DNA of 64,000 bases from Maricaulis sp017643475 (lineage in GTDB: Bacteria; Pseudomonadota; Alphaproteobacteria; Caulobacterales; Maricaulaceae): assembly GCF_047123815.1 (NCBI RefSeq), contig NZ_CP138920.1:558001-622000 (forward strand), written 5' to 3'. Under the pieces are notes generated by a model, which had not been told where the DNA came from, did no database searches, and saw only the letters and a list, made by a program, of their open reading frames with translations. Position numbers and translations under genes: made by a program. This document shows positions 1-8,056 of this stretch, piece after piece (positions within the stretch are counted from its first letter, which is position 1; each line of letters begins with the position of its first letter).

Positions 1-50
1 CGATCAGCCATGCCCGCGACTTAGACCCGCGGGAGGCCGGGCGCAAGAGG

Positions 51-974
51 TCAGGACCCGTATTCGCGCTCGCCATCAATGGCGCGTGCTGCATCGAGCG
101 CCCTCAGGCCCGCAATACCCGGAACGGCGACCGGAGCGCCCTCGAGCACGGAGGCGATGAATGCATTGACATTCGCGCCCAGTGAATCCTTCGCGGTCTC
201 GGTTTCCGCGAAGTTCGCATTGAGCGCGTAGGAGGTCGTGTTCTCGAAGGTCTTGGCTATGAAATCGATGTTGAGAGACCCGTTTTCATACGCGACCTGC
301 ATCTTCCGGTCTCGCTCGTGGTGGATGCGGCTGGAGATCAGCTCGGCGACGCAGCCATTGTCGAATGTGATGACGGCCTCGGCGATGTCCGGTGAGCCGA
401 AACGACCTTCATCGACCTTGCCAACGACAGATTTGATCGGCGCCCCGGCCAGGGCGATGACCAGGTCCAGGTCATGAACCATCAGGTCCAGAGTGACCGA
501 CACATCTAGATTACGGTCGGAGGGTGGCCCCATGCGGCGCGCGACGATACGCGTGGGGACTTCGGGAACTTCCAGCAACCCCATGGCATGGAAGACAAAC
601 CGTTCCTGGTGACCAACCTGCAACACACACCCGTGCGAAGAGGCAAGATTGATCAGCTCGCGCGCTTCCTCGACAGAGGATGCAACCGGCTTTTCAACCA
701 GGACATGCTTCCCAAAGGCCAGCGCTGCAGCCGCAGCGGCAAAATGGTGGACGGCCGGGCTGGCCACGGTGACCACATCAACCTCCGCCAGCAGGTGTTC
801 GAGCGTGTCGAACGGCTTGGCACCGTGTTTGTCCGCCAGCGCGCGCGCCTTGTTCACGTCGGGATCAAAAACGCCCACCAGCTCGGTCCGGTCATGGGCG
901 GCATATTTGGAGGCGTGAAAGCCTCCGAACACCCCGGCGCCAACAACCCCTGCCTTCAGACTTTTGATTTCCAT
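51..974 (-). CDS. Gfo/Idh/MocA-family NAD(P)-dependent oxidoreductase
   Basis: The 307-residue protein has an N-terminal Rossmann dinucleotide fold with a GAGVFG loop (residues about 12-17) and the family EKP motif at residues 94-96, whose lysine helps bind cofactor and catalyse. The C-terminal half matches the alpha/beta substrate domain of the family. These enzymes oxidise or reduce sugars and sugar nucleotides; the substrate cannot be read from sequence, although UDP-GlcNAc 3-dehydrogenase-like members are common in alphaproteobacteria. I chose ATG at 974, preceded by GGAAG seven bases upstream, over an in-frame GTG four codons earlier. Confidence 0.85.
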   Translation of the reverse strand: MEIKSLKAGVVGAGVFGGFHASKYAAHDRTELVGVFDPDVNKARALADKHGAKPFDTLEHLLAEVDVVTVASPAVHHFAAAAAALAFGKHVLVEKPVASSVEEARELINLASSHGCVLQVGHQERFVFHAMGLLEVPEVPTRIVARRMGPPSDRNLDVSVTLDLMVHDLDLVIALAGAPIKSVVGKVDEGRFGSPDIAEAVITFDNGCVAELISSRIHHERDRKMQVAYENGSLNIDFIAKTFENTTSYALNANFAETETAKDSLGANVNAFIASVLEGAPVAVPGIAGLRALDAARAIDGEREYGS

Positions 975-1139
975 GACGTCTTCCACTCGGACAAAACTCT
1001 CTGCAGGGTGAATAAAGCCCCCTGTGGATCAATCAAGATTAACGCGCATCACCTCTTGTTTCTCAGAATTGCTGGATGCGGATATTGCTCCCTTGCGTGT
1101 CGAGGATCGGCGGATAAGTTGTTCGCGGGGAGAACAGAC

Positions 1140-1982
1140 ATGGCCGAATCTGAGCCTGGCTCGCAAGCAAACCAAACCACAAACAAGAGCCGCGCCGCAG
1201 GTTCCCAGGATGCGCTTGACTCGATCTCCGTAGCTGCATTCGAAGTGGATGGCCGGATTTTCCGGACGCTTTGGCACTCATTCACCCAACCCAATGCAAT
1301 TGCCCGGGCGGCGCTGGAAGCCGATTACCAGGCTTATCTATCGCCCGTCCGCGTCTTTGTTGCGCTGTTCAGCTTCCAGTTCGCCATCGCCGCCCTGTTC
1401 GGTGTGCCGCTGGAAAGCTCGCTTGAGTCCCTGACGGTCTACGTAGACCCTTCCTCAGTCACTGCCTGGCTTCAGACGGGACACCGCACAGACCTCACCG
1501 CTGCTGATATCGATCCGGCGCTCGCTGACTGGTCGGCGGTGATGTTATGGCCGATCACGATCGTCAGTTCGCTGCCCTACCTGGTCTTGCTCAAGCTCTA
1601 CCGCAGATCGCTGAGCTGGTGGGGGCATGTGCTTCTGTATCTGGTCCCGGTGAATGGCAGTTTCGTTATCCTGCTGGTGTTTCTTCCGCTCTACCCGCTG
1701 GTGCCCCACGAGGACCTGCGCATGGTGCTCTTTGCCCTGTCGACACTGCTCGGCATGATCTTGTATTTCGTGCTGGCAGCGCGCGTCATAGCCAGGTTCT
1801 ATGCCCGCACAGCGACGGGCGTTGCGCTGCGCATAGCCGGCCTGCTCGCAGTCTTCCCAATCACAATAACCATAACAATCCTCTTGCAGTACTTCCTCAC
1901 CGCAGCCCTCCTCCAATACGAGTTCGGCCTGCGGATCGATGAATTGCTTCTCACTGAATTCACAAATGGAGTTGGTCAATGA
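1140..1982 (+). CDS. Polytopic membrane protein, DUF3667-like
   Basis: A 280-residue protein with a hydrophilic N-terminus, a YLSP segment at about residue 60 followed by a hydrophobic stretch, and four or five further transmembrane segments to the C-terminus. The YLSP-type start of the first helix resembles DUF3667-type membrane proteins, but I do not assign a function. The start at 1140 follows a GGGGAGA ribosome binding site; the open frame extends further upstream, antisense to the neighbouring oxidoreductase, and that part is not believable. Its stop overlaps the start of the next gene (ATGA), so the two are probably translationally coupled. Confidence 0.7.
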   Translation: MAESEPGSQANQTTNKSRAAGSQDALDSISVAAFEVDGRIFRTLWHSFTQPNAIARAALEADYQAYLSPVRVFVALFSFQFAIAALFGVPLESSLESLTVYVDPSSVTAWLQTGHRTDLTAADIDPALADWSAVMLWPITIVSSLPYLVLLKLYRRSLSWWGHVLLYLVPVNGSFVILLVFLPLYPLVPHEDLRMVLFALSTLLGMILYFVLAARVIARFYARTATGVALRIAGLLAVFPITITITILLQYFLTAALLQYEFGLRIDELLLTEFTNGVGQ

Positions 1983-2974
1983 AAACCCGTGAAATCCATC
2001 TCAATGCCTATCTGAAAGGCGAACCAAAACCGGAGAATTACTCGGTCGCGGAAACCGAGCTCGCAGAGCCCGGCGAAGGTGAGGTCCAGGTCAAGAATCT
2101 CTACATCTCTGTCGATCCGTACATGCGCGGGCGCATGAGCGGGATCAAAACCTATATCGAGCCCTTCCAGATCGGTGCGGTCATGGAAGGCGGCGCGGTC
2201 GGCGAAGTCACAGCCTCGAATTTCGACGGCCTCAAGCCCGGCGATCACGTCATGTCCATGTTTGGTTGGCGCGAGGGCTATACCAAGCCGGGCAAGGGGT
2301 TGATGAAGATCGACACTTCCATCCTGCCGCCCCAGGCCTATCTGGGCATCGCGGGGCTAACAGGCATGACGGCCTATGTCGGCCTCAAGCGCATGATCGA
2401 CCTGAAGCCGGGTGAAACGCTGTGGATGTCCGCGGGTGCGGGCGCTGTCGGTTCTGCCGGCATTCAGTTTTCCAAAGCGATGGGTGCCACCGTGATCGCC
2501 ACGGCGCGCGGCCAGGAAAAGGTGGACTATCTCAAATCCATCGGCGCGGACCACGCAATCGATTACTCGGCGACCGACAATCTCGCCGCCTCGCTCCGCG
2601 AAGTCGCTCCGGCAGGTGTGGATGCCTATTTCGAGAATGTCGGGGGCACCCATTTCACAGCTGCTCTGGAAGTGCTCAAACAGCATGGTCGCATGGCCGC
2701 CTGCGGCATGATCCAGCGTTACAATGACGCCGAGCCTGCCTCCATCACGGACAATCTGACCTATATCGTCGGCAAGTCGCTTAATATCCGCGGCTTCATT
2801 GTCTCTGATCACATGGACATGCAGGGCGAGTTCGTCAAAGACCTCACCGAATGGATGATGGCCGGCAAGATCAATCCGGCTGAAACCATCATGGACGGTA
2901 TCGAAAAGGCACCGGAAGCCTTCACCGGCCTCTTCTCCGGCGCCAACAAAGGCAAGATGCTGGTGAAAATCTAG
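1979..2974 (+). CDS. Zinc-independent NADP-dependent medium-chain reductase (CurA/YncB-like)
   Basis: A 331-residue member of the medium-chain dehydrogenase/reductase superfamily, in the zinc-free branch with curcumin reductase CurA, leukotriene B4 dehydrogenase and other alkenal/one double-bond reductases. The N-terminus carries the family VDPYMRGRM motif (residues about 45-53), and the glycine-rich nucleotide loop GAGAVGSAG lies at about 153-161. No catalytic or structural zinc cysteines are seen. It probably reduces alpha,beta-unsaturated carbonyls with NADPH in the cytoplasm. It overlaps the preceding membrane-protein gene by four bases. Confidence 0.9.
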   Translation: MKTREIHLNAYLKGEPKPENYSVAETELAEPGEGEVQVKNLYISVDPYMRGRMSGIKTYIEPFQIGAVMEGGAVGEVTASNFDGLKPGDHVMSMFGWREGYTKPGKGLMKIDTSILPPQAYLGIAGLTGMTAYVGLKRMIDLKPGETLWMSAGAGAVGSAGIQFSKAMGATVIATARGQEKVDYLKSIGADHAIDYSATDNLAASLREVAPAGVDAYFENVGGTHFTAALEVLKQHGRMAACGMIQRYNDAEPASITDNLTYIVGKSLNIRGFIVSDHMDMQGEFVKDLTEWMMAGKINPAETIMDGIEKAPEAFTGLFSGANKGKMLVKI

Positions 2975-2983
2975 ACTTCAAGT

Positions 2984-3014
2984 CCCGGCGTCGGATCGAC
3001 GCCGGGGCTTCTTC
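2984..3014. terminator. Bidirectional hairpin terminator between convergent genes
   Basis: A nine-base-pair perfect stem, CCCGGCGTC paired with GACGCCGGG around a five-base loop (2984-3006), is followed by a pyrimidine-rich tract. It lies between the convergent reductase and alcohol dehydrogenase genes. Confidence 0.6.
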
Positions 3015-4061
3015 CTAGTCCAGCGTCGCCAGATCAATCACAAAACGGTATTTCACATCGCTCTTGAGCATGCGCTCATAGGCCGTGTTGATCTCGTCCA
3101 TGCGGATCATCTCGATATCGGAATGAATGCCGTGTTCGGCACAGAAATCGAGCATTTCCTGGGTCTCCCGGATGCCCCCGATCAGCGAACCGGCCAGCGA
3201 GCGGCGTTTCATGATCAGCGGGCCCATGCCCGGTGCGGGGTGGGCTTCATCAGGCAGGCCGACCATGACCATCACACCATCCAGGTTGAGGGCCATCAGA
3301 TAGGGATCCAGCTTGTGCGGCGCGGCGACCGTGTTGAGAATGAAGTCCAGCTCTCCCCTCACCGCTTTCATCTGCTCGCGATCCTTCGAGATCACCACGC
3401 GGCTGGCGCCCAGCGTCCTGGCGTCCTCGGCCTTTCCCGGCGAAGTGGTGAACAGCGTCACCTCTGCCCCCATGGCGGCGGCCAGTTTGACAGCCATGTG
3501 GCCCAGCCCGCCCAGGCCGACAACGCCCACCTTGTCACCGGCCTTCACCCCCCAGTGGCGCAGCGGTGACCAGGTGGTGATCCCGGCACACAGTAGTGGT
3601 GCTGCGGCGGCCGGATCCAGCTTGTCGGAGATGGAGAGAACAAATTCCTCGCGCACAACGATGTGTTTGGAATAACCACCGAACGTGTAACCGCCCCCCG
3701 GCAGGGAGCCGTTATAGGTGCCCGTCATGCCGGTCTCACAGTATTGCTCCAGCCCCGCATCGCAGGAGGAACAGGACTGACAGCTATCGACCATGCAGCC
3801 GACGCCAACGCGCTGTCCGGGCTGGAACTTGCTGACGCGTTCGCCCACAGCAACAACACGCCCTACGATTTCATGACCGGGCACACAGGGGTATTTCGTG
3901 CCACCCCAGTCATCGCGCGCCGTGTGCAGGTCGGAATGACAGACACCGCAAAACTCGATGTCGATCGCGACTTCATTGGCTGCCGGCGCGTGGCGATGGA
4001 TGTGGGTTTTTGCAAGGTCCGCGTCGGCGGACTGCGCGGCGTAGGCTGCGACGTCTGACAT
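3015..4061 (-). CDS. NAD(P)-dependent zinc alcohol dehydrogenase (cinnamyl-alcohol/YahK type)
   Basis: A 348-residue zinc-containing medium-chain dehydrogenase. Catalytic zinc ligands are expected at Cys38 (CGVCHSD) and His63 (PGHEIVG); the structural zinc site is the four cysteines at about 94, 97, 100 and 108. The cofactor loop GLGGLGHMA is present. The whole set matches the CAD/YahK subgroup, broad-range NADPH aldehyde reductases. The chosen ATG at 4061 has GAGAGGGG upstream; a longer open frame of 19 codons has no such site. It stands alone, 65 bases downstream of the histidine kinase gene. Confidence 0.9.
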   Translation of the reverse strand: MSDVAAYAAQSADADLAKTHIHRHAPAANEVAIDIEFCGVCHSDLHTARDDWGGTKYPCVPGHEIVGRVVAVGERVSKFQPGQRVGVGCMVDSCQSCSSCDAGLEQYCETGMTGTYNGSLPGGGYTFGGYSKHIVVREEFVLSISDKLDPAAAAPLLCAGITTWSPLRHWGVKAGDKVGVVGLGGLGHMAVKLAAAMGAEVTLFTTSPGKAEDARTLGASRVVISKDREQMKAVRGELDFILNTVAAPHKLDPYLMALNLDGVMVMVGLPDEAHPAPGMGPLIMKRRSLAGSLIGGIRETQEMLDFCAEHGIHSDIEMIRMDEINTAYERMLKSDVKYRFVIDLATLD

Positions 4062-4126
4062 GATATTCCCCTCTCGTTGCGTGCACAGCTTATCTGGGTC
4101 GATCGCAGCGGGGAACAAGCTCGCGC

Positions 4127-5491
4127 CTACAGATCAGATCGCGTACCCACGGGCGTGTCGATTTCCAGCGGAATATCGACCCAGAACTGGGCCCCGCCCT
4201 GCGGCGTATTGAAGACTCCCACATCGCCTCCCAGAAGACGGGCAAACGCCTTGCACACGGACAGGCCCAACCCGCTTCCGCCAAAGCGCCGCGTCGGGGA
4301 GCCATCACCCTGGCGAAAGCGCTCGAAGATCTCCGCCTGGTCGCCTTCGGGTACACCCTTGCCATTGTCTATGACGGATATTCGCACTGCATCTTCACGC
4401 TCCGGCGAGGGAGAAAGGTCAATACGCATCACGCGCTGCGGCGCGAATTTGTGCGCGTTGGAAACGAAATTGGCGATGATCTGCAAAAGCTTGCTGCGAT
4501 CGGTCTTTAGTTCGAGATGGCTGACCGGCAGTGTTTCGACACCGACACTCGGCACCGGCACGTCCGCGGCAGGCGGCAGTCCCAGTTGCGCGCCCTCACG
4601 CACCGCATCCAGCAGGTTGAAGCGTTCGACCTTCAGCGTGATCGATCCATCCTCGAGCGAAGCGAGGTCGAGCATTGTCGCCACCGTGTTCAGCAACCAC
4701 CGACCGGAGCTGTCTATCACCCCAAGCCAGCGCTCCAGCGCTTCGGGACTGTGGTCATGTTGCAGGATGGAAATCCCGCCCAGAATCCCGTTCAGGGGCG
4801 TCCGGAGTTCATGGGAGGTATTGGCCAGGAATTGGGTCTTGAGCCGGTTGGCAGCCTCTGCCTCCGCTTTCGCACGTTCTGCTTCAGCAAGAGCTTCCAC
4901 CAGGCGCTCATTGGAGCGCTCAAGCGCTCGGGCAATCTTCTCGCGCTCAAACAACTCCATCGACAGACCGACAAAATCGCCCAGGGATGCAACAAAGGCG
5001 CATTCTTCCTCGCTCCATTCCCGCGCCAGCCCGACATGTTCGCAACACACAACGCCGCGCAGCCCTTTTCGATCGGAAATCTGGGTGTCCAGCATAGAGG
5101 TGATGCCAAGCACATCGAGATAGCCGACGGCGAACTCGCAGGTCCTCGGATCAGTGACCGCGTCATCAGCATTGACCACGCGCGAGCAGCGGAAAGCTTC
5201 GAAATAGGCAGGATAGTCGCTGGCCTTCAACGTGGCGCCCGAGCTGATTTCGCTGGTGTTCTGATCATAAAGACACAGACAGCCCAGTTCGACATGTTGA
5301 TTGTCCAGAATCCAGATGCTGGCCCGCGCCGCCCCGACTGAAGTGCTGAGGCTTCGCACCACTTCCTCCAGCAAGCGGTCAATGCCGGGGTTCTCCTCCA
5401 GGCGAAAACGCGTAAGCCGGTCCAGCTCCCTGTTGAAGTGAGCAGATTGCCTGGCTTGCCCGTTTTTCGAACGCTCTACAATGTCCGCCAT
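4127..5491 (-). CDS. GAF-domain sensor histidine kinase
   Basis: A 454-residue cytoplasmic kinase with no clear membrane segment. A GAF sensor domain spans about residues 30-185, then a charged coiled coil (about 185-220) leads to the HisKA dimerisation helix with phospho-acceptor His227 in SHELRTPLN. The ATPase domain has the N box (NFVSNAHKF), G1 (DNGKG) and G2 (GGSGLGLS) motifs, so it looks active. The start has GGAGG upstream. It follows a stand-alone receiver gene on the same strand with a 15-base gap, its likely phosphotransfer partner. Confidence 0.88.
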   Translation of the reverse strand: MADIVERSKNGQARQSAHFNRELDRLTRFRLEENPGIDRLLEEVVRSLSTSVGAARASIWILDNQHVELGCLCLYDQNTSEISSGATLKASDYPAYFEAFRCSRVVNADDAVTDPRTCEFAVGYLDVLGITSMLDTQISDRKGLRGVVCCEHVGLAREWSEEECAFVASLGDFVGLSMELFEREKIARALERSNERLVEALAEAERAKAEAEAANRLKTQFLANTSHELRTPLNGILGGISILQHDHSPEALERWLGVIDSSGRWLLNTVATMLDLASLEDGSITLKVERFNLLDAVREGAQLGLPPAADVPVPSVGVETLPVSHLELKTDRSKLLQIIANFVSNAHKFAPQRVMRIDLSPSPEREDAVRISVIDNGKGVPEGDQAEIFERFRQGDGSPTRRFGGSGLGLSVCKAFARLLGGDVGVFNTPQGGAQFWVDIPLEIDTPVGTRSDL

Positions 5492-5506
5492 GGATACCTC
5501 CGAGCA

Positions 5507-5866
5507 TCAGGCGACATAGGTCTTGACCAACTCCGCGATTTCTTCCGGATCGTAGGGCCGCTGCTTGACACCGGCGACCCCCTGTTCGGTCATGCGGTCA
5601 ACAAGCGGCTGGTTCATGGCCGCCGTCACCACAAGGACCCGGTTGAGAAGCTCAGCCTGGGTGGCGGCGAGATCGGTCACGACCTCCTCACCACCAATAA
5701 TGGGCATCATGACATCGAGCAGGACCAGATCGTAAACGCCAGTCCGGATGGCGTCGGCTGCACCGACCCCGCTCGTCAGCTCGTCAATCTCGTGCTGGTC
5801 CTGCAGCGCCCACCGAAACAATTCCCGATTCACTGCGTCATCATCCACAACGAGAATCTTTGCCAT
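5507..5866 (-). CDS. Single-domain response regulator (CheY-like)
   Basis: A 119-residue receiver domain without an output domain. The acidic pocket is VDDD at residues 8-10 and the phosphorylation site is Asp51 in LLDVMMP. Thr81 takes the switch position. The near-invariant lysine that precedes the conserved proline is Arg103 here (QRPYDPEE), which may change phosphorylation or signalling. It lies just upstream of the GAF histidine kinase and is presumably co-transcribed with it. Confidence 0.88.
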   Translation of the reverse strand: MAKILVVDDDAVNRELFRWALQDQHEIDELTSGVGAADAIRTGVYDLVLLDVMMPIIGGEEVVTDLAATQAELLNRVLVVTAAMNQPLVDRMTEQGVAGVKQRPYDPEEIAELVKTYVA

Positions 5867-5918
5867 CTGCCCTCAACCTGTCGGTTCAAAACAAAGTATG
5901 GCGCGTTGGCGGAATATT

Positions 5919-6086
5919 TCAATTCGAAGGGTGTGGCGAACGACAAAGACGTCCCAGCGTCCAGCCGCCCGCGATCGCCCCTGCGACCGGCGCGTACAAG
6001 TCCCCCGCTCCCGCATACACAGCCAGCAGATAACCGATGAGTGCGGCGATCAGAGCCAGTGGCAGCATGCGAATCGGGCGAATCAT
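5919..6086 (-). CDS. Small membrane protein, 55 residues
   Basis: A short reading frame of 55 codons with GGAG eight bases before its ATG. The protein starts with a basic MIRPIRM segment, then an alanine/leucine-rich hydrophobic stretch (about 8-24), a GAGDLYAP turn and a second short hydrophobic glycine/alanine stretch, ending in a basic tail. One or two membrane helices are likely. It is 52 bases upstream of the receiver gene on the same strand and may be first in that operon. I do not recognise the family. Confidence 0.55.
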   Translation of the reverse strand: MIRPIRMLPLALIAALIGYLLAVYAGAGDLYAPVAGAIAGGWTLGRLCRSPHPSN

Positions 6087-6326
6087 GTTGCGCTCTCCAA
6101 CGGCGTCTCAGCGTGAAACATACTGTAAAACACCCGCAAAATCGGGGCCGAGGGCCAAAAAACAGGGTTTTTCCCGGAAAATTACAGCAAATCCGGCCCG
6201 ATTCGCCTGTTATTGCTTGCAAAGCACCTCCGAACTTGGCCTTCATGAAGCGTGTTAGAACCAAGTGGCTCTCTATCGGGCACGATGACCGTACCGATTG
6301 AACCACGACAATTTGGGGGGAACCCT

Positions 6327-6593
6327 ATGAACAAGTCTGATCTTGCTAAAGCCGTTGCCGACAAAACCGGCCTGTCCCGCGCTCAAGCTGGCGAAGCTGT
6401 CGATGCTGCCATCGAAGCTATCGTTGGTTCTGTAAAGGCAAACGACAGCGTTCAGCTGGCTGGCTTCGGTACGTTCCATGCGAAGCACCGCGAAGCTCGC
6501 GAAGTTCGCAACCCGCGCACCGGCGAGAAAATGATGTCCAAGGCACGCACGCAGGCGGCTTTCCGCCCGGCAGCGGCCCTGAAAGACATCTGA
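6327..6593 (+). CDS. HU-family DNA-binding protein
   Basis: An 88-residue histone-like protein beginning MNKSDLAKAV, with the HU fold throughout: helical dimer core (1-45), the GFGTF turn, and the beta-arm with the NPRTGE signature that inserts into the DNA minor groove. It compacts and bends DNA as a dimer. The ATG at 6327 lies behind a very G-rich ribosome binding site (TTGGGGGGAACCCT); an upstream in-frame extension is not conserved in type. The gene is monocistronic, with a strong terminator behind it. Confidence 0.95.
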   Translation: MNKSDLAKAVADKTGLSRAQAGEAVDAAIEAIVGSVKANDSVQLAGFGTFHAKHREAREVRNPRTGEKMMSKARTQAAFRPAAALKDI

Positions 6594-6608
6594 TCCCCTC
6601 AGGGTTAG

Positions 6609-6646
6609 AAAAACCCCGCCAGGAGAGATCCTGGCGGGGTTTTTTA
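6609..6646. terminator. Rho-independent terminator after HU
   Basis: An eleven-base-pair perfect stem (CCCCGCCAGGA, loop GAGA, TCCTGGCGGGG) flanked by an A run and followed by six T. It can act in both directions, which suits its position between HU on the plus strand and DAHP synthase on the minus strand. Confidence 0.95.
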
Positions 6647-6668
6647 TTGCCGGCTGTCAGAACGCCAC

Positions 6669-8039
6669 TCAGGCGGCATTGGCAGCGGAATTGTTCTTGC
6701 GCACCCGCTTGAGCGATTCAGCAATGCGGAAGGACATGTCGAGCGCCTGATCGGCATTGAGGCGCGGATCACAATGCGTGTGATAGCGCGAGGCCAGATC
6801 AGCCTCGGTCACCGTCTTGGCACCACCAACACACTCGGTCACATCGCGACCGGTCATCTCGAAATGCACACCGCCGGGATAGGCGCCTTCCGCGTAGAGC
6901 ACGTCCATGAAGCCCTCGAGCTCGTTGAGGACCTTGTCAAACTCACGTGTTTTATAGCCATTGCCCGTTTTCACGGTATTGCCGTGCATCGGATCGGACG
7001 ACCAGACAACCTTCTTGCCTTCCTGGGTCACCGCACGCGCCAGCGCCGGCAACGTCTCGCGCACATTATTGGCCCCCTGGCGAACGATCAGGACCAGACG
7101 TCCGGCCTCGTTTTTGGGATTGAGCGTGTCGATCAGCTGCAGCAGATCATCCGGCTGCATGGTCGGACCACATTTCACACCGATCGGATTGGCGATGCCC
7201 TGCGCGTATTCAACATGAGCGCCATCAAGCTGGCGGGTCCGTTCACCGATCCAGATCATGTGAGCCGAAGTCGCATACCACTGGTTGGTATTCGGGTCGC
7301 GACGCGTCAGGGCCTCCTCGAAGGGAAGGTGCAACGCCTCGTGGCTGGTGAAGAAGTCGACACTCTCCAGCGACGGTGCACTGTCGCGGCCAACACCACA
7401 GGCCTTCATGAAGGCCAGCGCTTCGGAAATGCGCGACGCGGTCTCCGCATAACGTTCTGCCGCGGGGCTGTCCTTGACGAAATCCTGGGTCCACTGATGC
7501 ACATTGTGCAGATCCGCATAACCGCCCGACGCAAACGCGCGCAAAAGGTTCAGCGTGGAGGCTGACTGGTCATAGGCCCGGATCAAACGATGTGGGTCCG
7601 GCTCCCGGCTTTCCGGCGTGAAAGCGGCGTCATTGACACTGTCACCGCGATAACTTGGCAGTGAAACACCATCGCGAGTCTCGGTATCGGACGAGCGCGG
7701 CTTGGCGAACTGGCCCGCAATCCGTCCCACTTTGACCACTGGCTTGGAAGCCGCAAATGTCAGGACAACCGCCATCTGCAGGAGAACGCGGAATGTGTCG
7801 CGAACCCCTTCGGTGGAGAATTCCTTGAAACTCTCGGCACAATCACCGCCCTGCAGCAGGAAGGCATTGCCCGCGGTCACATCCGCCAGCTGTTTGCGCA
7901 AACGACGCGCCTCGCCTGCAAACACAAGGGCCGGCCGTGCGGCCAGCTCGGCCATCACAGCATCAACAGCCGCCTGATCCGTGTAGGTCGGCATTTGCAT
8001 CACCGGCTTTTCGCGCCAGGACCGGGGGGACCAATTCAT
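6669..8039 (-). CDS. Class II 3-deoxy-7-phosphoheptulonate (DAHP) synthase
   Basis: A 456-residue enzyme of the plant/actinobacterial-type class II family, which condenses phosphoenolpyruvate and erythrose 4-phosphate in the first step of the shikimate pathway. Recognisable blocks are LLQGGDCAESF near residue 60, VGRIAGQFAKPRS, MIWIGERTRQLDGAHVE, the GIANPIGVKCGP stretch and the HFEMTGRDVTEC metal-site segment. The start at MNWSPRSW is the family start; the frame runs on 29 codons further upstream into the gor 3-prime end. It is the last gene of the glmU-to-DAHP synthase chain. Confidence 0.94.
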   Translation of the reverse strand: MNWSPRSWREKPVMQMPTYTDQAAVDAVMAELAARPALVFAGEARRLRKQLADVTAGNAFLLQGGDCAESFKEFSTEGVRDTFRVLLQMAVVLTFAASKPVVKVGRIAGQFAKPRSSDTETRDGVSLPSYRGDSVNDAAFTPESREPDPHRLIRAYDQSASTLNLLRAFASGGYADLHNVHQWTQDFVKDSPAAERYAETASRISEALAFMKACGVGRDSAPSLESVDFFTSHEALHLPFEEALTRRDPNTNQWYATSAHMIWIGERTRQLDGAHVEYAQGIANPIGVKCGPTMQPDDLLQLIDTLNPKNEAGRLVLIVRQGANNVRETLPALARAVTQEGKKVVWSSDPMHGNTVKTGNGYKTREFDKVLNELEGFMDVLYAEGAYPGGVHFEMTGRDVTECVGGAKTVTEADLASRYHTHCDPRLNADQALDMSFRIAESLKRVRKNNSAANAA

Positions 8040-8056
8040 CTCTGTCGCCTTCTCAC

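Noticed and set aside
588..1139. Upstream extension of the DUF3667-like frame by 184 codons
   Set aside because: It lies antisense to the oxidoreductase gene, has cysteine/arginine-rich shadow composition, and a good ribosome binding site stands at the inner start 1140.
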